Assembly (NCBI GenBank): GCA_903831165.1
Contig: CAIKWV010000482.1
Coordinates: 1-7,355, forward strand
Origin: an uncultured cyanobacterium
GTDB lineage: Bacteria > Cyanobacteriota > Cyanobacteriia > PCC-6307 > Cyanobiaceae
Direction: 5' to 3'
DNA length: 7,355 nucleotides
Shown here: in pieces, positions 1 through 6,989 of the stretch
Numbering within the stretch: the stretch's first letter is position 1
Layout: every line of letters begins with the position of its first letter
Program-made: the position numbers and the translations under genes
The notes under the pieces: generated by a model
What the model saw: the letters and a program-made list of their open reading frames with translations, nothing else
Database searches by the model: none
Told to the model about the DNA's origin: nothing

Positions 1-1112
1 AGCTGGTGCTGGAGGCGGGGGCCCGGCGGGCCACTCCCGGTGAGTTCAGCCAGCGGGCGTTTCTGCATGGGCGCCTCGATCTCACCCGGGCCGAGGCCGT
101 GGTGGCGATGATCACGGCCCGCGGCCGCAGGGCGGCCCAGCTGGCGATGGCGGGTCTCGACGGCGGCGTGCAGCGCCGCATCACCGCGCTGCGAGAGCGA
201 CTGCTCGATCAGCTGGCCGAACTGGAGGCGCGGGTGGATTTCGAGGAGGATCTGCCACCCCTCGATGGGATGGCGGTCCTGGCCGAGCTGGTGGCGGTGC
301 GCGCGGAGCTGGAGGCGCTGGTGGCTGAGGCCCACCAGGGCGAACGGCTCAGCGAGGGACTGCGGGTGGCGATCGTCGGCCGGCCCAACGTGGGCAAGAG
401 CAGCCTGCTGAACCTGCTCAGCCGCCGCGATCGGGCGATCGTGACCGACTTGCCGGGCACCACCCGCGATCTGCTGGAGAGTGAGCTGGTGCTCGACGGC
501 GTGCCGCTCACCCTGGTCGATACCGCCGGCATCCGCACCACGGATGATCCGCTGGAGCGGCTGGGGATCGAGCGCAGCCATGGGGCCCTGGCCGCCGCCG
601 ATGCTGTGCTGCTGTTGTACGACCTGACGGCCGGTTGGACCGATGCCGACGAGGATCTGCGCCGGCTGGTGCCGGCGGGCGTGCCCTTGCTGGTGGTGGG
701 CAACAAGGCGGACCTGCTGGACACGGCGGCGCGTGCTGCCGGCGTTGAGCTGCCTCCAGGCAAGCAATCTGGCGCGGAGTGGGGCGATGGCGGCGCCAGC
801 CCGGCGGATCTGCGGATCAGCGCCCTGCGCGGCGAGGGGCGGCAGGAGCTGGCGACCCTGCTGCTGCAGCGCTGTGGCCTGGGCGATCTCGGTGGGCTGC
901 AGGTGGCGCTCAACGCCCGCCAGCGGGATCTGGCGGCCGGGGCCGCCGCCGCCCTGGCGGCCAGCCTGGAGGCGGCCGAGCAGCAGCTGCCCTGGGATTT
1001 CTGGACGATCGACCTGCGAGCGGCCGTGCGTCAACTGGGGGAAATCACCGGCGAGGAGGTGAGTGAGGCGGTGCTGGATCGGGTGTTTGCACGCTTCTGC
1101 ATCGGCAAGTGA
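1..1112 (+). CDS. mnmE: tRNA modification GTPase MnmE (TrmE), 5'-truncated by the window edge
   Basis: MnmE is a cytoplasmic, K+-activated GTPase that works with MnmG to modify the wobble uridine (U34) of certain tRNAs. The frame is already open at base 3 and has no true start here; roughly the first 80-90 residues of the usual ~455 are missing. Numbering from the GTG at base 6, the end of the tetrahydrofolate-binding N-terminal domain is seen (PGEFSQRAFLHGRLDLTRAEAV, near residues 11-32). The G domain follows: G1 GRPNVGKS at 125-132, G2 TTRD at 152-155, G3 DTAG at 172-175 and G4 NKAD at 233-236. The protein ends in the diagnostic CIGK, whose Cys is catalytically important in the family. No lesions are visible. 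The gene is very GC-rich, unlike the genes from 2660 onward. The IS element begins 33 bases after the stop. Identification is secure. Confidence 0.97.
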   Translation, partial: LVLEAGARRATPGEFSQRAFLHGRLDLTRAEAVVAMITARGRRAAQLAMAGLDGGVQRRITALRERLLDQLAELEARVDFEEDLPPLDGMAVLAELVAVRAELEALVAEAHQGERLSEGLRVAIVGRPNVGKSSLLNLLSRRDRAIVTDLPGTTRDLLESELVLDGVPLTLVDTAGIRTTDDPLERLGIERSHGALAAADAVLLLYDLTAGWTDADEDLRRLVPAGVPLLVVGNKADLLDTAARAAGVELPPGKQSGAEWGDGGASPADLRISALRGEGRQELATLLLQRCGLGDLGGLQVALNARQRDLAAGAAAALAASLEAAEQQLPWDFWTIDLRAAVRQLGEITGEEVSEAVLDRVFARFCIGK

Positions 1113-1124
1113 GCCGGGCGGCTC
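1111..1124. other. Small hairpin overlapping the mnmE stop codon
   Basis: GAGCC-GGGC-GGCTC forms a perfect 5-bp GC stem with a 4-base loop and starts within the TGA stop of mnmE. No T-run follows, so it is not a convincing intrinsic terminator; it could be a weakened end of transcription or chance in GC-rich DNA. Confidence 0.25.
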
Positions 1125-1145
1125 CTGGCGCGGTTCAGGTCGTCA

Positions 1146-1164
1146 CAAGGCCCGACTGAAAGTC
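1146..1164 (+). repeat. Left terminal inverted repeat of the ISAs1-family element
   Basis: CAAGGCCCGACTGAAAGTC matches the reverse complement of 2363-2380 except for one substitution and one extra C. It sits 33 bases after the mnmE stop codon. Confidence 0.88.
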
Positions 1165-1663
1165 AGGCACAAGCCAGCTGGTGCGGCGATGCTGGTGCCG
1201 GTTTTGTTGGGACTGCTCTCGTCCCATGCCCCAGCTATCGGGCAGTCCTGATCTGTTCGCCTTTCTGCAGGCGCTGCCGGAGGGGCGGCAGCGCCGAGGC
1301 GTGCGTTACCCCCAGTGGCTGCTGCTGTTGATGGCAATCCTGGGCATCTTCTGTGGCTGCCGCAGCGCCAGGGATCTGGAGCGTTTCGCCAAGCGGCATC
1401 ATCAGGCGTTCGGCAGTGCTCTGGATCTGGCTCTGCTCAAGGCACCCTGCGATTCCACCTTTCTCGGCCTGTTCGAGCGGGTGGATCTGGAATAGTTGTT
1501 CGGGTTGCTCAGGCAGTGGATGCTCGCCCAGATTGCAGACCAGGACAAGGATTTCGACCAGCTCATCTGTGACGGCAAAACCCTCAGGGGTTCAGCCGTT
1601 CAGCTCGATGGCGCCACTCGGTTCGTGATGCAGCTCACGCTCTACGCCCGAGAGCTGGGCGTG

Positions 1664-1671
1664 GCGATCGC
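1664..1671. repeat. HIP1 octamer GCGATCGC
   Basis: GCGATCGC, here inside GGCGATCGCC, is the palindrome over-represented in many cyanobacterial genomes. I found one copy, in the transposase pseudogene. A single copy in GC-rich DNA is only weak support for a cyanobacterial host. Confidence 0.4.
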
Positions 1672-2362
1672 CCAGACCGTCCTTTGACACCGGTGAATCC
1701 CACGAGCGAGCAGCCGTGAAAGCGTTGCTGAGCACGCTGGAACTCGACGGCGTCTTGATCCAGGAGGATGCTCTTCATACCTCACCCGCGTTTTTCAACT
1801 CGCCGCCAAGCAGGGCGCCGACTTGCTCCTGACCGTCAAGAACAACCAACACCGGCTCTATCAGCAGGTTGTCCCCCAATTCCGCGGCCACCGGCACTTC
1901 CCTGTGGAGACCAGCGATTTCGAGGCCAGCCATGACCGCCAGGTCTGCTGGCAGCTCAGAGCCCTCAATGCCTCTGACAGCATCCGTGAGCGCTGGGTGG
2001 GTGCGAGCTGGATCGTCGAACTGGTTCGCCAAGGACGACGTGACGGCAAGCCGTTTCACCATGTCCACTACTTGATGACAACCCTGCGCACCAGCCCAAA
2101 AGCATTGCTGCGGCTGGTGCGCCAACGCTGGGCGATCGAAAACCAGTGGCACTGGCCCCGAGACACCCAGCTTGGTGAGGCCGCGCATCGCTACAGCCAG
2201 CGCAATGGAGTTCAGGTCTTGGCCCTGCTGCGCACCTTGGCGTTGAACCTGCTGCGCTGCAACGGCTTCCGCTCAATCCGTGCCGGCCTGATGGCCGTAG
2301 GGCATGACGTCAGCCGAATGCTTGGCTGGGTTGGCCTCAGCCCCGGGGGAACGGGATCGAAG

Positions 2363-2380
2363 GACTTTCAGTCGGCCCTG
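2363..2380 (-). repeat. Right terminal inverted repeat of the ISAs1-family element
   Basis: Read on the minus strand, CAGGGCCGACTGAAAGTC pairs with the left terminus at 1146-1164. On the plus strand it is translated as DFQSAL at the end of the transposase frame. On the minus strand it supplies the TGA that ends the small frame running into the element. Confidence 0.88.
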
Positions 2381-2538
2381 CCCCCATACCGGTTGCAGAG
2401 CTTCTCCGCCGCCGCCAGGTACTCACCACGGCAACCCTCAGATGGGGTACCCAGCAGGCCCTGCAGCAACGCGCTGACTTGTAAGGCAGAAGCCTCTCGA
2501 ATCTGATTGCGCACCCTATGGAGAAGGCCTGCAGCCAT
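2368..2538 (-). pseudogene. Small GC-rich open frame ended by the IS terminus; possible gene stub
   Basis: From ATG 2538 the minus strand encodes 56 residues: about 52 of host-like sequence (MAAGLLHRVRNQ, then LQVSALLQGLLG, then GEYLAAAEKLCNRYG), then GRAD and a stop, those last codons lying in or beside the IS inverted repeat. The frame is also open upstream of the ATG, back to a stop near 2655. The composition (Leu/Ala/Glu-rich, amphipathic helices, GC-ending codons) looks coding. I do not recognise the family. The simplest reading is a gene whose C-terminal end was cut off by the insertion, but the missing part is not on the far side of the IS: only 33 bases separate that side from mnmE. 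It could still be a chance frame. Confidence 0.4.
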
Positions 2539-2659
2539 TAGGGCAAGGCGGCATCTGCCACAAAACAGCTGAACTGCCCTACCGTTTGGAGATGTGTACT
2601 GAGGCCAGGATGAAATCCCAAAGCAGCCATCAGTAGCTGACTCAGGACTGGTTCAGCAA
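2539..2659. other. Gap where base composition changes
   Basis: This is the transition between GC-rich sequence (mnmE, IS, small minus-strand frame) and the lower-GC block that follows. I see no strong promoter or terminator in it. Any promoter for the YeeE-like gene would have to lie here or at the start of that gene's frame. Confidence 0.4.
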
Positions 2660-3679
2660 GTGAAAACATCTGCTCCTGTCAGATTAGTCGAAAATAGCTT
2701 GTGTTCGATGCAAATCACATTCACAATCTCGCTAGTCCTTGCTTTCATCATGGGCATGGCCATCCAGCGCAGCAATATGTGCATGGTGGTTGGATTCGAT
2801 GATTTCATACATCGTCGCTCTGCTGTTCGCTTGCTTACCATTTTGTCTACGTGGATGATGGTCCCAGGGGGCTTGGCCATTCTTAACCTAATGACAGGCT
2901 ATCAACTGCAAGTGAAGGTATTTCCTGTCACCGTTTGGTCTGTTGTCGGCGGGCTGTTGCTAGGCATCGGGGCAGTGGTTACTGGTGCATGCACCACTGG
3001 GGTTTTAGCACGCATAGGCTCGGGAGAATACCTCTTTATCCTGACTATTGTTGGATTCGCTACTGGCTGTATCCTTGCCCAATCATTTGGTCCCGTGGCG
3101 ACAATTCATGACGTTGGCATACCAACAAATGTTCGACCGTCTTATCCCTTGCAAGCACTTCTCATACTTCTCATCGTCATCGCACTAAACTGCCGCGGAC
3201 TCGTCCACGTCCGGCGCTCTGGTTGGCGCGAATTCCTTAACAACGCATGGGATCCACGTATAGGTAACATAATCGTAGTGATAGCGATGATCACACTGGC
3301 TCAGATCTACAGCCGCCCCTGGGGGTATCCCGAGCTGCTAGGTGCTGCTTCCAGGTCTTCATTTGACGGGATCATAGGTGGGTTGGCGATATTTGCCTCG
3401 CTGCTTACCGGAACAATTGTTGGCGGGTGGACCTGCACTCGCGCAAAGATTGTGGGGCCACTTAAGGGGAGGTTCATTCGATGCTTCCTTGGCGGATTGA
3501 TCACGGGGATGGGCTTCAGTCTCTGTCATGGATCGTTGACCGGATTGACCTTTTTTGGGCAGCCACTCCTACTGGCTTACGCCTGGGTCGTGATGGCGGC
3601 CTCTTATGTATCGATACTGATCGGCCTGCTCTATCTTCGATCAAGTTTTGGAAGCCGGATCAAATCCCTCCGAAAGTAG
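2660..3679 (+). CDS. YeeE/YedE-family integral membrane protein (sulfur-compound transporter family)
   Basis: This is a 339-residue, very hydrophobic protein with about nine predicted membrane helices (near residues 17-36, 57-79, 93-115, 122-141, 162-178, 201-217, 237-256, 273-290 and 302-326 by eye). Family marks are the N-terminal GMAIQRSNMCMV with Cys41, the GACTTGVLARIGSGEYL loop with Cys111, GWTCTRA with Cys259, and SLCHGSLTG with Cys289. In characterised YeeE/TsuA proteins, membrane-facing cysteines relay thiosulfate inward; the exact substrate here is unknown. The GTG at 2660 gives the longest frame, but ATG 2708 (MQITFTISLVLAF) starts right at the first helix and fits the family better. 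Neither has a good Shine-Dalgarno site. The frame is intact, of lower GC than mnmE, and is followed by 269 bases with no gene. Confidence 0.85.
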   Translation: MKTSAPVRLVENSLCSMQITFTISLVLAFIMGMAIQRSNMCMVVGFDDFIHRRSAVRLLTILSTWMMVPGGLAILNLMTGYQLQVKVFPVTVWSVVGGLLLGIGAVVTGACTTGVLARIGSGEYLFILTIVGFATGCILAQSFGPVATIHDVGIPTNVRPSYPLQALLILLIVIALNCRGLVHVRRSGWREFLNNAWDPRIGNIIVVIAMITLAQIYSRPWGYPELLGAASRSSFDGIIGGLAIFASLLTGTIVGGWTCTRAKIVGPLKGRFIRCFLGGLITGMGFSLCHGSLTGLTFFGQPLLLAYAWVVMAASYVSILIGLLYLRSSFGSRIKSLRK

Positions 3680-3948
3680 CAAGAAGAAAACATGGTTGTC
3701 CGAATAATATCGGTTGGCAGATTATCGGGTTGAGATCTATTCCTGTTCTCATTGCTGCGCAAAATATCTCGATCTAAGCTTGTTCAATAAAAGGCAATCG
3801 CCTAGTCATGAGCAGTCTCCAGAGGTAAATATAGCCGGTTGATGCTAGGCTCTTTGTGCAAGGGCAAAACACTTTATTCTCAATTGCTTCGTCTCTCCTT
3901 TGTCTACGGGAGGGCCGCTGAATTCCCCCCTTTTCGAAAGCACTCCTG
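3680..3948. other. Intergenic region, no gene recognised
   Basis: These 269 bases separate the YeeE-like gene from the isochorismate synthase. They hold a short stem (AGGC-aatc-GCCT around 3796-3807) and a weak -10-like TATTCT at 3875-3880 with only a poor -35 (TTTGTG, 3853-3858). An open frame on the minus strand across 3774-4025 has no recognisable protein character. The AGGG at 3911-3914 is too far from the GTG at 3949 to serve as its ribosome binding site. Confidence 0.4.
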
Positions 3949-5318
3949 GTGACATCAACTCTCGGATTCTCCGATTTGCTGGCTATAGCTATCCATGGCT
4001 CTAGACAGTTAAAAGATGATGGCATATTGAGCTTGGCAATGCCGATGCAGCAGGAAGTAGACCCTTTGGATTTTTATTCCAGCCTTGGCGGGATCCATTC
4101 ATTTCGATTCCTTTGGGACAGAGCACCTGGTCTCTGCTTAAGTGCTGCAGGCTGTACAAAAGTTTTTGAATATACTGGCATAAATCGATTCAATCAAGCC
4201 CAGCGTTTTGTCGATAGTATTTTCAGCTGTTTGGTTTCCCCGCAAGTCTGCCCGTCCCTGGCTCGGCCCAAAGTTCTGCTTGCTTTTTCTTTCTTCGATG
4301 CTCCACTACTGTTTTCTAAAGACGTACCCGGTGTTCAAGCTGTTTTGCCTAGATGGCAACTGAGCAGGCAAAAAGGACAATGCTGGCTGCGCCTGCAACG
4401 AACTTTGGGAGAAGGAGTCACTCCGAGTTCCCTGACAGAAGAACTATGGGAACAATCTCGGCAGCTGGTAGCCCTGCTTGACGACTTCAAGGACGGTCAG
4501 CTCGATAAAACTGGGGCTTTCATCCTCAGCAGTTCTGATTGGGAGGAGCAGTATCGATCAGCACTCAAGCTAGCCCTAGGTTAGTTGAATCCAAAATCCT
4601 CAGCAAGATAGTTCTGGCTGCGCGTCAAGAGCTGTTTCTTGATAAGCCTATGGATCTACTTCAGCTTGTACGTAAACTTCGGGTTAGCCAACGCGGAAGT
4701 TGTCGCTTTCTATGGCAGAAGAACGAAGCATCTTCAGTATTTGGAGCATCACCAGAACGATTAATTAGTTTGCACAAGGGTCGCCTAAAAATCGACGCCT
4801 TGGCTGGATCTACATGGGATGGACCAAATGCTAAGGACCTTTTAAGCTCCCAAAAGGATCGCTTGGAACATGAACTGGTAGTCGATGCCATCACCGAGGT
4901 CATACAACAGTCAGGATTAGTCCCCCGCCGTAATGGACCTCCCCGCCTTGCCCGACATGGGGCACTGGCCCACCTTCATACACTGATCTGCGCGGACATT
5001 TTGGGTCATCCACCCCTCTCCCTGGCCGGCATGCTTCATCCAACGCCCGCAGTGGCAGGCGTGCCAAGAACGGAAGCCATGAATGTCCTGCGCCATCTGG
5101 AGCCATTTGAACGCGGCTTGTACGCTGCGCCACTCGGCTGGATAGACAGTGACGGAGATGCAGAACTGCGGGTTGCCATTCGTAGCGGCAGCATGGAAGG
5201 CAATCTGCTTCGAATTACAGCTGGCGCTGGGCTTATTGCTGGTTCTATAGCAGAACAGGAACTTAACGAGGTTGAGCTCAAGCTTGGAGTAATTAGGAAT
5301 CACCTTACACCATTATAG
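3949..5318 (+). pseudogene. menF: Isochorismate synthase (MenF-type, chorismate-binding family), split by one frameshift
   Basis: Isochorismate synthase converts chorismate to isochorismate, the first committed step to menaquinone or phylloquinone. The first frame (GTG 3949 to TAG 4582-4584, 211 aa) is the N-terminal half and resembles cyanobacterial MenF (DGILSLAMP, FRFLWDRAPGLCLSAAG, RPKVLLAFSFFD, VLPRWQLSRQ). The second half is in another frame from about 4585 to 5318. It holds the chorismate-binding core: LSKIVLA with the probable general-base Lys, GASPERL with the probable general-acid Glu, DALAGS, SQKDRLEHELVV and ELNEVELK with likely Mg2+-binding Glu residues, plus LHPTPAV and EPFERGLYAAPLGWID. 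The shift from frame 1 to frame 3 lies near 4565-4590 and equals loss of one base or gain of two. Joined, the halves give about 455 residues, normal for MenF. The core is otherwise intact, so decay is recent or the shift is a sequencing error. The role (quinone versus another isochorismate product) cannot be told. Confidence 0.87.
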
Positions 5319-5412
5319 GCTAACGAAGATAATTCAGCGTTGGGTCACCTGTAGCTTGGTTGAGCAGATATAACCATGCTTGCGGATTATTGGGCTGTTA
5401 GCCGCTTGGTTT

Positions 5413-5437
5413 CTATTGCTCGATAGTTCAGCAATAG
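5413..5437. terminator. Possible weak terminator hairpin after the isochorismate synthase
   Basis: CTATTGCT and AGCAATAG form a perfect 8-bp stem around a 9-base loop, about 95 bases after the synthase stop. A modest AT stretch (catattt) follows but no real T-run. It could instead be a protein-binding site. Confidence 0.3.
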
Positions 5438-5740
5438 GCATATTTGTCCCGGACGGTGTACGATCATCTGCCTTTGCGTGTAGCATCTATTGAATGCGCC
5501 GGAATTAGAAGCATGTTAATGCCAAGACGTTGCAGGATGCTAGCCTTAGAGAGATTTTCTGTTTGATGGTCACTGTGTCGTCTGCCGATTTGTCGCGACT
5601 TTGCTCATGGATTGTGAATGACAATGCAAGCTGATTGTAAGGATTGTTTTGATCGCAGCTTTAAGTGCCATCTTGATTTTGCATTGTTGAATTTTTGCTT
5701 TAATCTTTAAGTTTTCGCGAAGCAACGTAGAGAGATAGGC

Positions 5741-5746
5741 TAGAAT
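5741..5746 (+). promoter_or_regulatory. Candidate -10 element for the NicX-like gene
   Basis: TAGAAT lies 20 bases before the TTG at 5766 and 77 bases before the ATG at 5823. No convincing -35 is found 16-18 bases upstream (the position holds cgaagc). The palindrome TTCGCGAA at 5714-5721 overlaps the place a -35 would occupy and might be an operator. This is a weak call. Confidence 0.25.
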
Positions 5747-5765
5747 TTGAAGAAAGCAGCTCTAT

Positions 5766-6974
5766 TTGGCGTCAAATGAGTTGCAGGTCAACAACCAGAA
5801 ATCTACCGCAAGGATCAACGCAATGACATTGAGCTGTTCAGGCACTCCGCCTACGCTACCCAAGAAAATAGTAGAGAAAAGTCAACAATTTCAAGCTTTA
5901 GAAAATTTCTTCCAGGTTTTTGCTATCAAACCAGGAGAGCATGTCCTTGTTCTCTCCGATCCTTTGCTAGATCCAGGGATTATACAAGCACTACAAGGTC
6001 TTTGTCTATCGAGGGGGGCAGAGCTGAATGTTTTCATGGCCGCACATACACGCCTCTCAGGCGTTCCAGAGGAAGTAAAACCCTTGCTGAGAAAAGCTCA
6101 ATTCGTAGTCTCTACCTGGTTTTGCTCCATAGAAGATCCATTCAACATAGCATTAAGGAACGCTGGGCAGCGCTGGGTAAAAATCACATACTTTCGTGAT
6201 CTTGATTTGTTGGATACAGCGCAAGCACGCTTTCCTCTTGACCTACTCGGAGAGATCATTCGTGCTACCGAAAGGCAATTCCCTAGGGCGGAAGATTTCA
6301 GGTTGCATTTTAGCGATACTCGCGGAACTGACTTGAGTATTCCATATTCAGCCTCAATGCGCGACTCAATGTTTTCGAGCAATCGTTGGCGCGGGAAAAT
6401 GAGGGCTGATGAACCTGGTTGCTATGTTCACTATCTGCCAACGCATGGCCCCAATTTTTGGGATAGTACCGCCATGAGAGCAAATTCAAATAAGGAATTG
6501 GCAATCGAAGGTGTGCTGTACCCGCAAATTGCGATTGGTTTTGATAAGCCATTCTCCGAGAAAATAGCTGTCATCATCAATGCTGGTAAGGTGACTAAAG
6601 TTTGCGGAGAATCAACAGAAGCTCTTGTTCTAAGGGAGATGCTCGTAGACGGAAAGATAATCGAAGGCGGTGGATGTGGATTTAATCCCAAAGCACCTCG
6701 CCTGGGAATCTACCCTGCAGGCTCAAATGCTGCTGGTGTGTTGCACTTTGGAATCGAGTTGAGTAAGCCTAGTTGCTGGATTCGCCAGCATCTGCCTAAC
6801 TGGGAAGAGCCGCCAGTTCATCAAGACTTGGTACTATTCGATGCCACCGTGATGGCGGGGAGTGCCACCATCATAGACAAAGGATTTCTATGCTCTCTTC
6901 GTGACGCTAAGGTCGTGGAGCTTGCCAACCTTTATGGTGATCCTGTGTCACTTCTTGAATGCTCAGTTGAATAA
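5766..6974 (+). CDS. NicX / aminopeptidase T (M29)-like metalloenzyme, substrate unknown
   Basis: The protein has 402 residues from TTG 5766; ATG 5823 (residue 20) is a plausible alternative start, since the first ~20 residues are polar and uncharacteristic. The C-terminal third carries the fold's metal-site signature: EGGGCGFNPKA (Glu300), GVLHFGIE (His327) and VHQDLVLFDATV (His352 and Asp354). In NicX, the Fe(II) 2,5-dihydroxypyridine dioxygenase, the ligands are two His and an Asp in an H...HxD pattern. In aminopeptidase T, two Glu, two His, a Tyr and an Asp hold two metals. Here PTHGPN (225-230) stands where the aminopeptidases have PTEE, and no Tyr lies seven residues after His327 (Lys334 instead). 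A single-metal, NicX-like site is therefore more likely than a dimetal peptidase. The frame is intact and of lower GC than mnmE. The reaction is not known; ring cleavage is possible but unproven. Confidence 0.72.
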   Translation: MASNELQVNNQKSTARINAMTLSCSGTPPTLPKKIVEKSQQFQALENFFQVFAIKPGEHVLVLSDPLLDPGIIQALQGLCLSRGAELNVFMAAHTRLSGVPEEVKPLLRKAQFVVSTWFCSIEDPFNIALRNAGQRWVKITYFRDLDLLDTAQARFPLDLLGEIIRATERQFPRAEDFRLHFSDTRGTDLSIPYSASMRDSMFSSNRWRGKMRADEPGCYVHYLPTHGPNFWDSTAMRANSNKELAIEGVLYPQIAIGFDKPFSEKIAVIINAGKVTKVCGESTEALVLREMLVDGKIIEGGGCGFNPKAPRLGIYPAGSNAAGVLHFGIELSKPSCWIRQHLPNWEEPPVHQDLVLFDATVMAGSATIIDKGFLCSLRDAKVVELANLYGDPVSLLECSVE

Positions 6975-6989
6975 GAATTTTTAAGAATT
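6972..6989 (+). repeat. Tandem pair of TAAGAATT at the end of the NicX-like gene
   Basis: TAAGAATT occurs at 6972-6979 and 6982-6989, one helical turn apart, the first copy overlapping the TAA stop codon. It may be chance in AT-rich sequence or a small duplication. Confidence 0.4.

Larger units (their letters stand above)
1146..2380 (+). mobile_element. Degenerate ISAs1-family insertion sequence, about 1.24 kb
   Basis: The element is bounded by matching terminal inverted repeats: CAAGGCCCGACTGAAAGTC at 1146-1164 and, on the opposite strand, CAGGGCCGACTGAAAGTC at 2380-2363. They differ by one substitution and one single-base indel. Length, terminus type and the encoded transposase (DGKTLRGS and a C-terminal HW...GEAAHR region) all fit the ISAs1 family, whose members are about 1.2-1.35 kb. 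The transposase is broken in at least three places, so the copy should not move by itself. The adjoining 10 bases on the left (caggtcgtca) and right (cccccatacc) do not match, so no target-site duplication is visible. That suggests an old insertion or a rearrangement through the element. Confidence 0.9.
1181..2506 (+). pseudogene. ISAs1-family DDE transposase, broken by a nonsense codon and two frameshifts
   Basis: The frame opens at ATG 1181 (ATG 1226, starting MPQLSGSPDLFAFLQALP, is the more likely native start). It shows the family's hydrophobic N-terminal region (QWLLLLMAILGIFCGC, then RSARDLERFAKRHH). A TAG at 1493-1495 interrupts it in frame. The frame resumes through DGKTLRGS, with the first catalytic Asp at 1571-1573. 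Near 1680 it shifts to the next frame, read as FDTGESHERAAVKALL and then EDALHT with the second Asp at 1767-1769. Near 1780-1795 it shifts back to LAAKQGADLLLTVKNNQ. The third catalytic residue is probably the Glu at 2177-2179 (LGEAAHRY). The last frame reads DFQSALP through the right inverted repeat and stops at 2504-2506, outside the element. Family assignment is confident; exact indel positions are not resolvable by eye. Confidence 0.88.
5319..5765. other. 447-base intergenic region, AT-rich, no gene recognised
   Basis: I see no protein-like frame or known RNA here. Contents worth noting are a perfect inverted repeat at 5413-5437, an ATTGT-gaatg-ACAAT repeat near 5615-5629, a T/A-rich stretch from about 5680 to 5715, an 8-bp palindrome TTCGCGAA at 5714-5721, and TAGAAT at 5741-5746, a plausible -10 for the next gene with no good -35. 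Confidence 0.4.

Noticed and set aside
209..913. A 234-residue open frame on the minus strand inside mnmE
   Set aside because: It is a Ser/Arg/Pro-rich shadow of the GC-rich mnmE reading frame with no recognisable domain; mnmE on the plus strand is certain.
1063..1251. Short plus-strand open frame bridging the mnmE end and the IS
   Set aside because: It crosses the mnmE stop and the IS inverted repeat and has no protein-like features.
1775..2188. A 137-residue minus-strand open frame inside the transposase
   Set aside because: It lies entirely opposite the clear ISAs1-family transposase and has no motif of its own.
3774..4025. Minus-strand open frame before and overlapping the synthase start
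   Set aside because: Its residues lack any motif and it overlaps the start of a recognised gene; it is probably chance.
4565..4590. Programmed frameshift in the isochorismate synthase
   Set aside because: No slippery heptamer is visible at the junction and the family is not known to use recoding.
4539..5318. Separate gene starting at TTG 4539, with a Shine-Dalgarno-like GGGAGGAG at 4541-4548
   Set aside because: The first residues are out-of-frame translation of the upstream half, and no ATG, GTG or TTG in that frame follows the purine run at a useful distance. The two halves form one isochorismate synthase.
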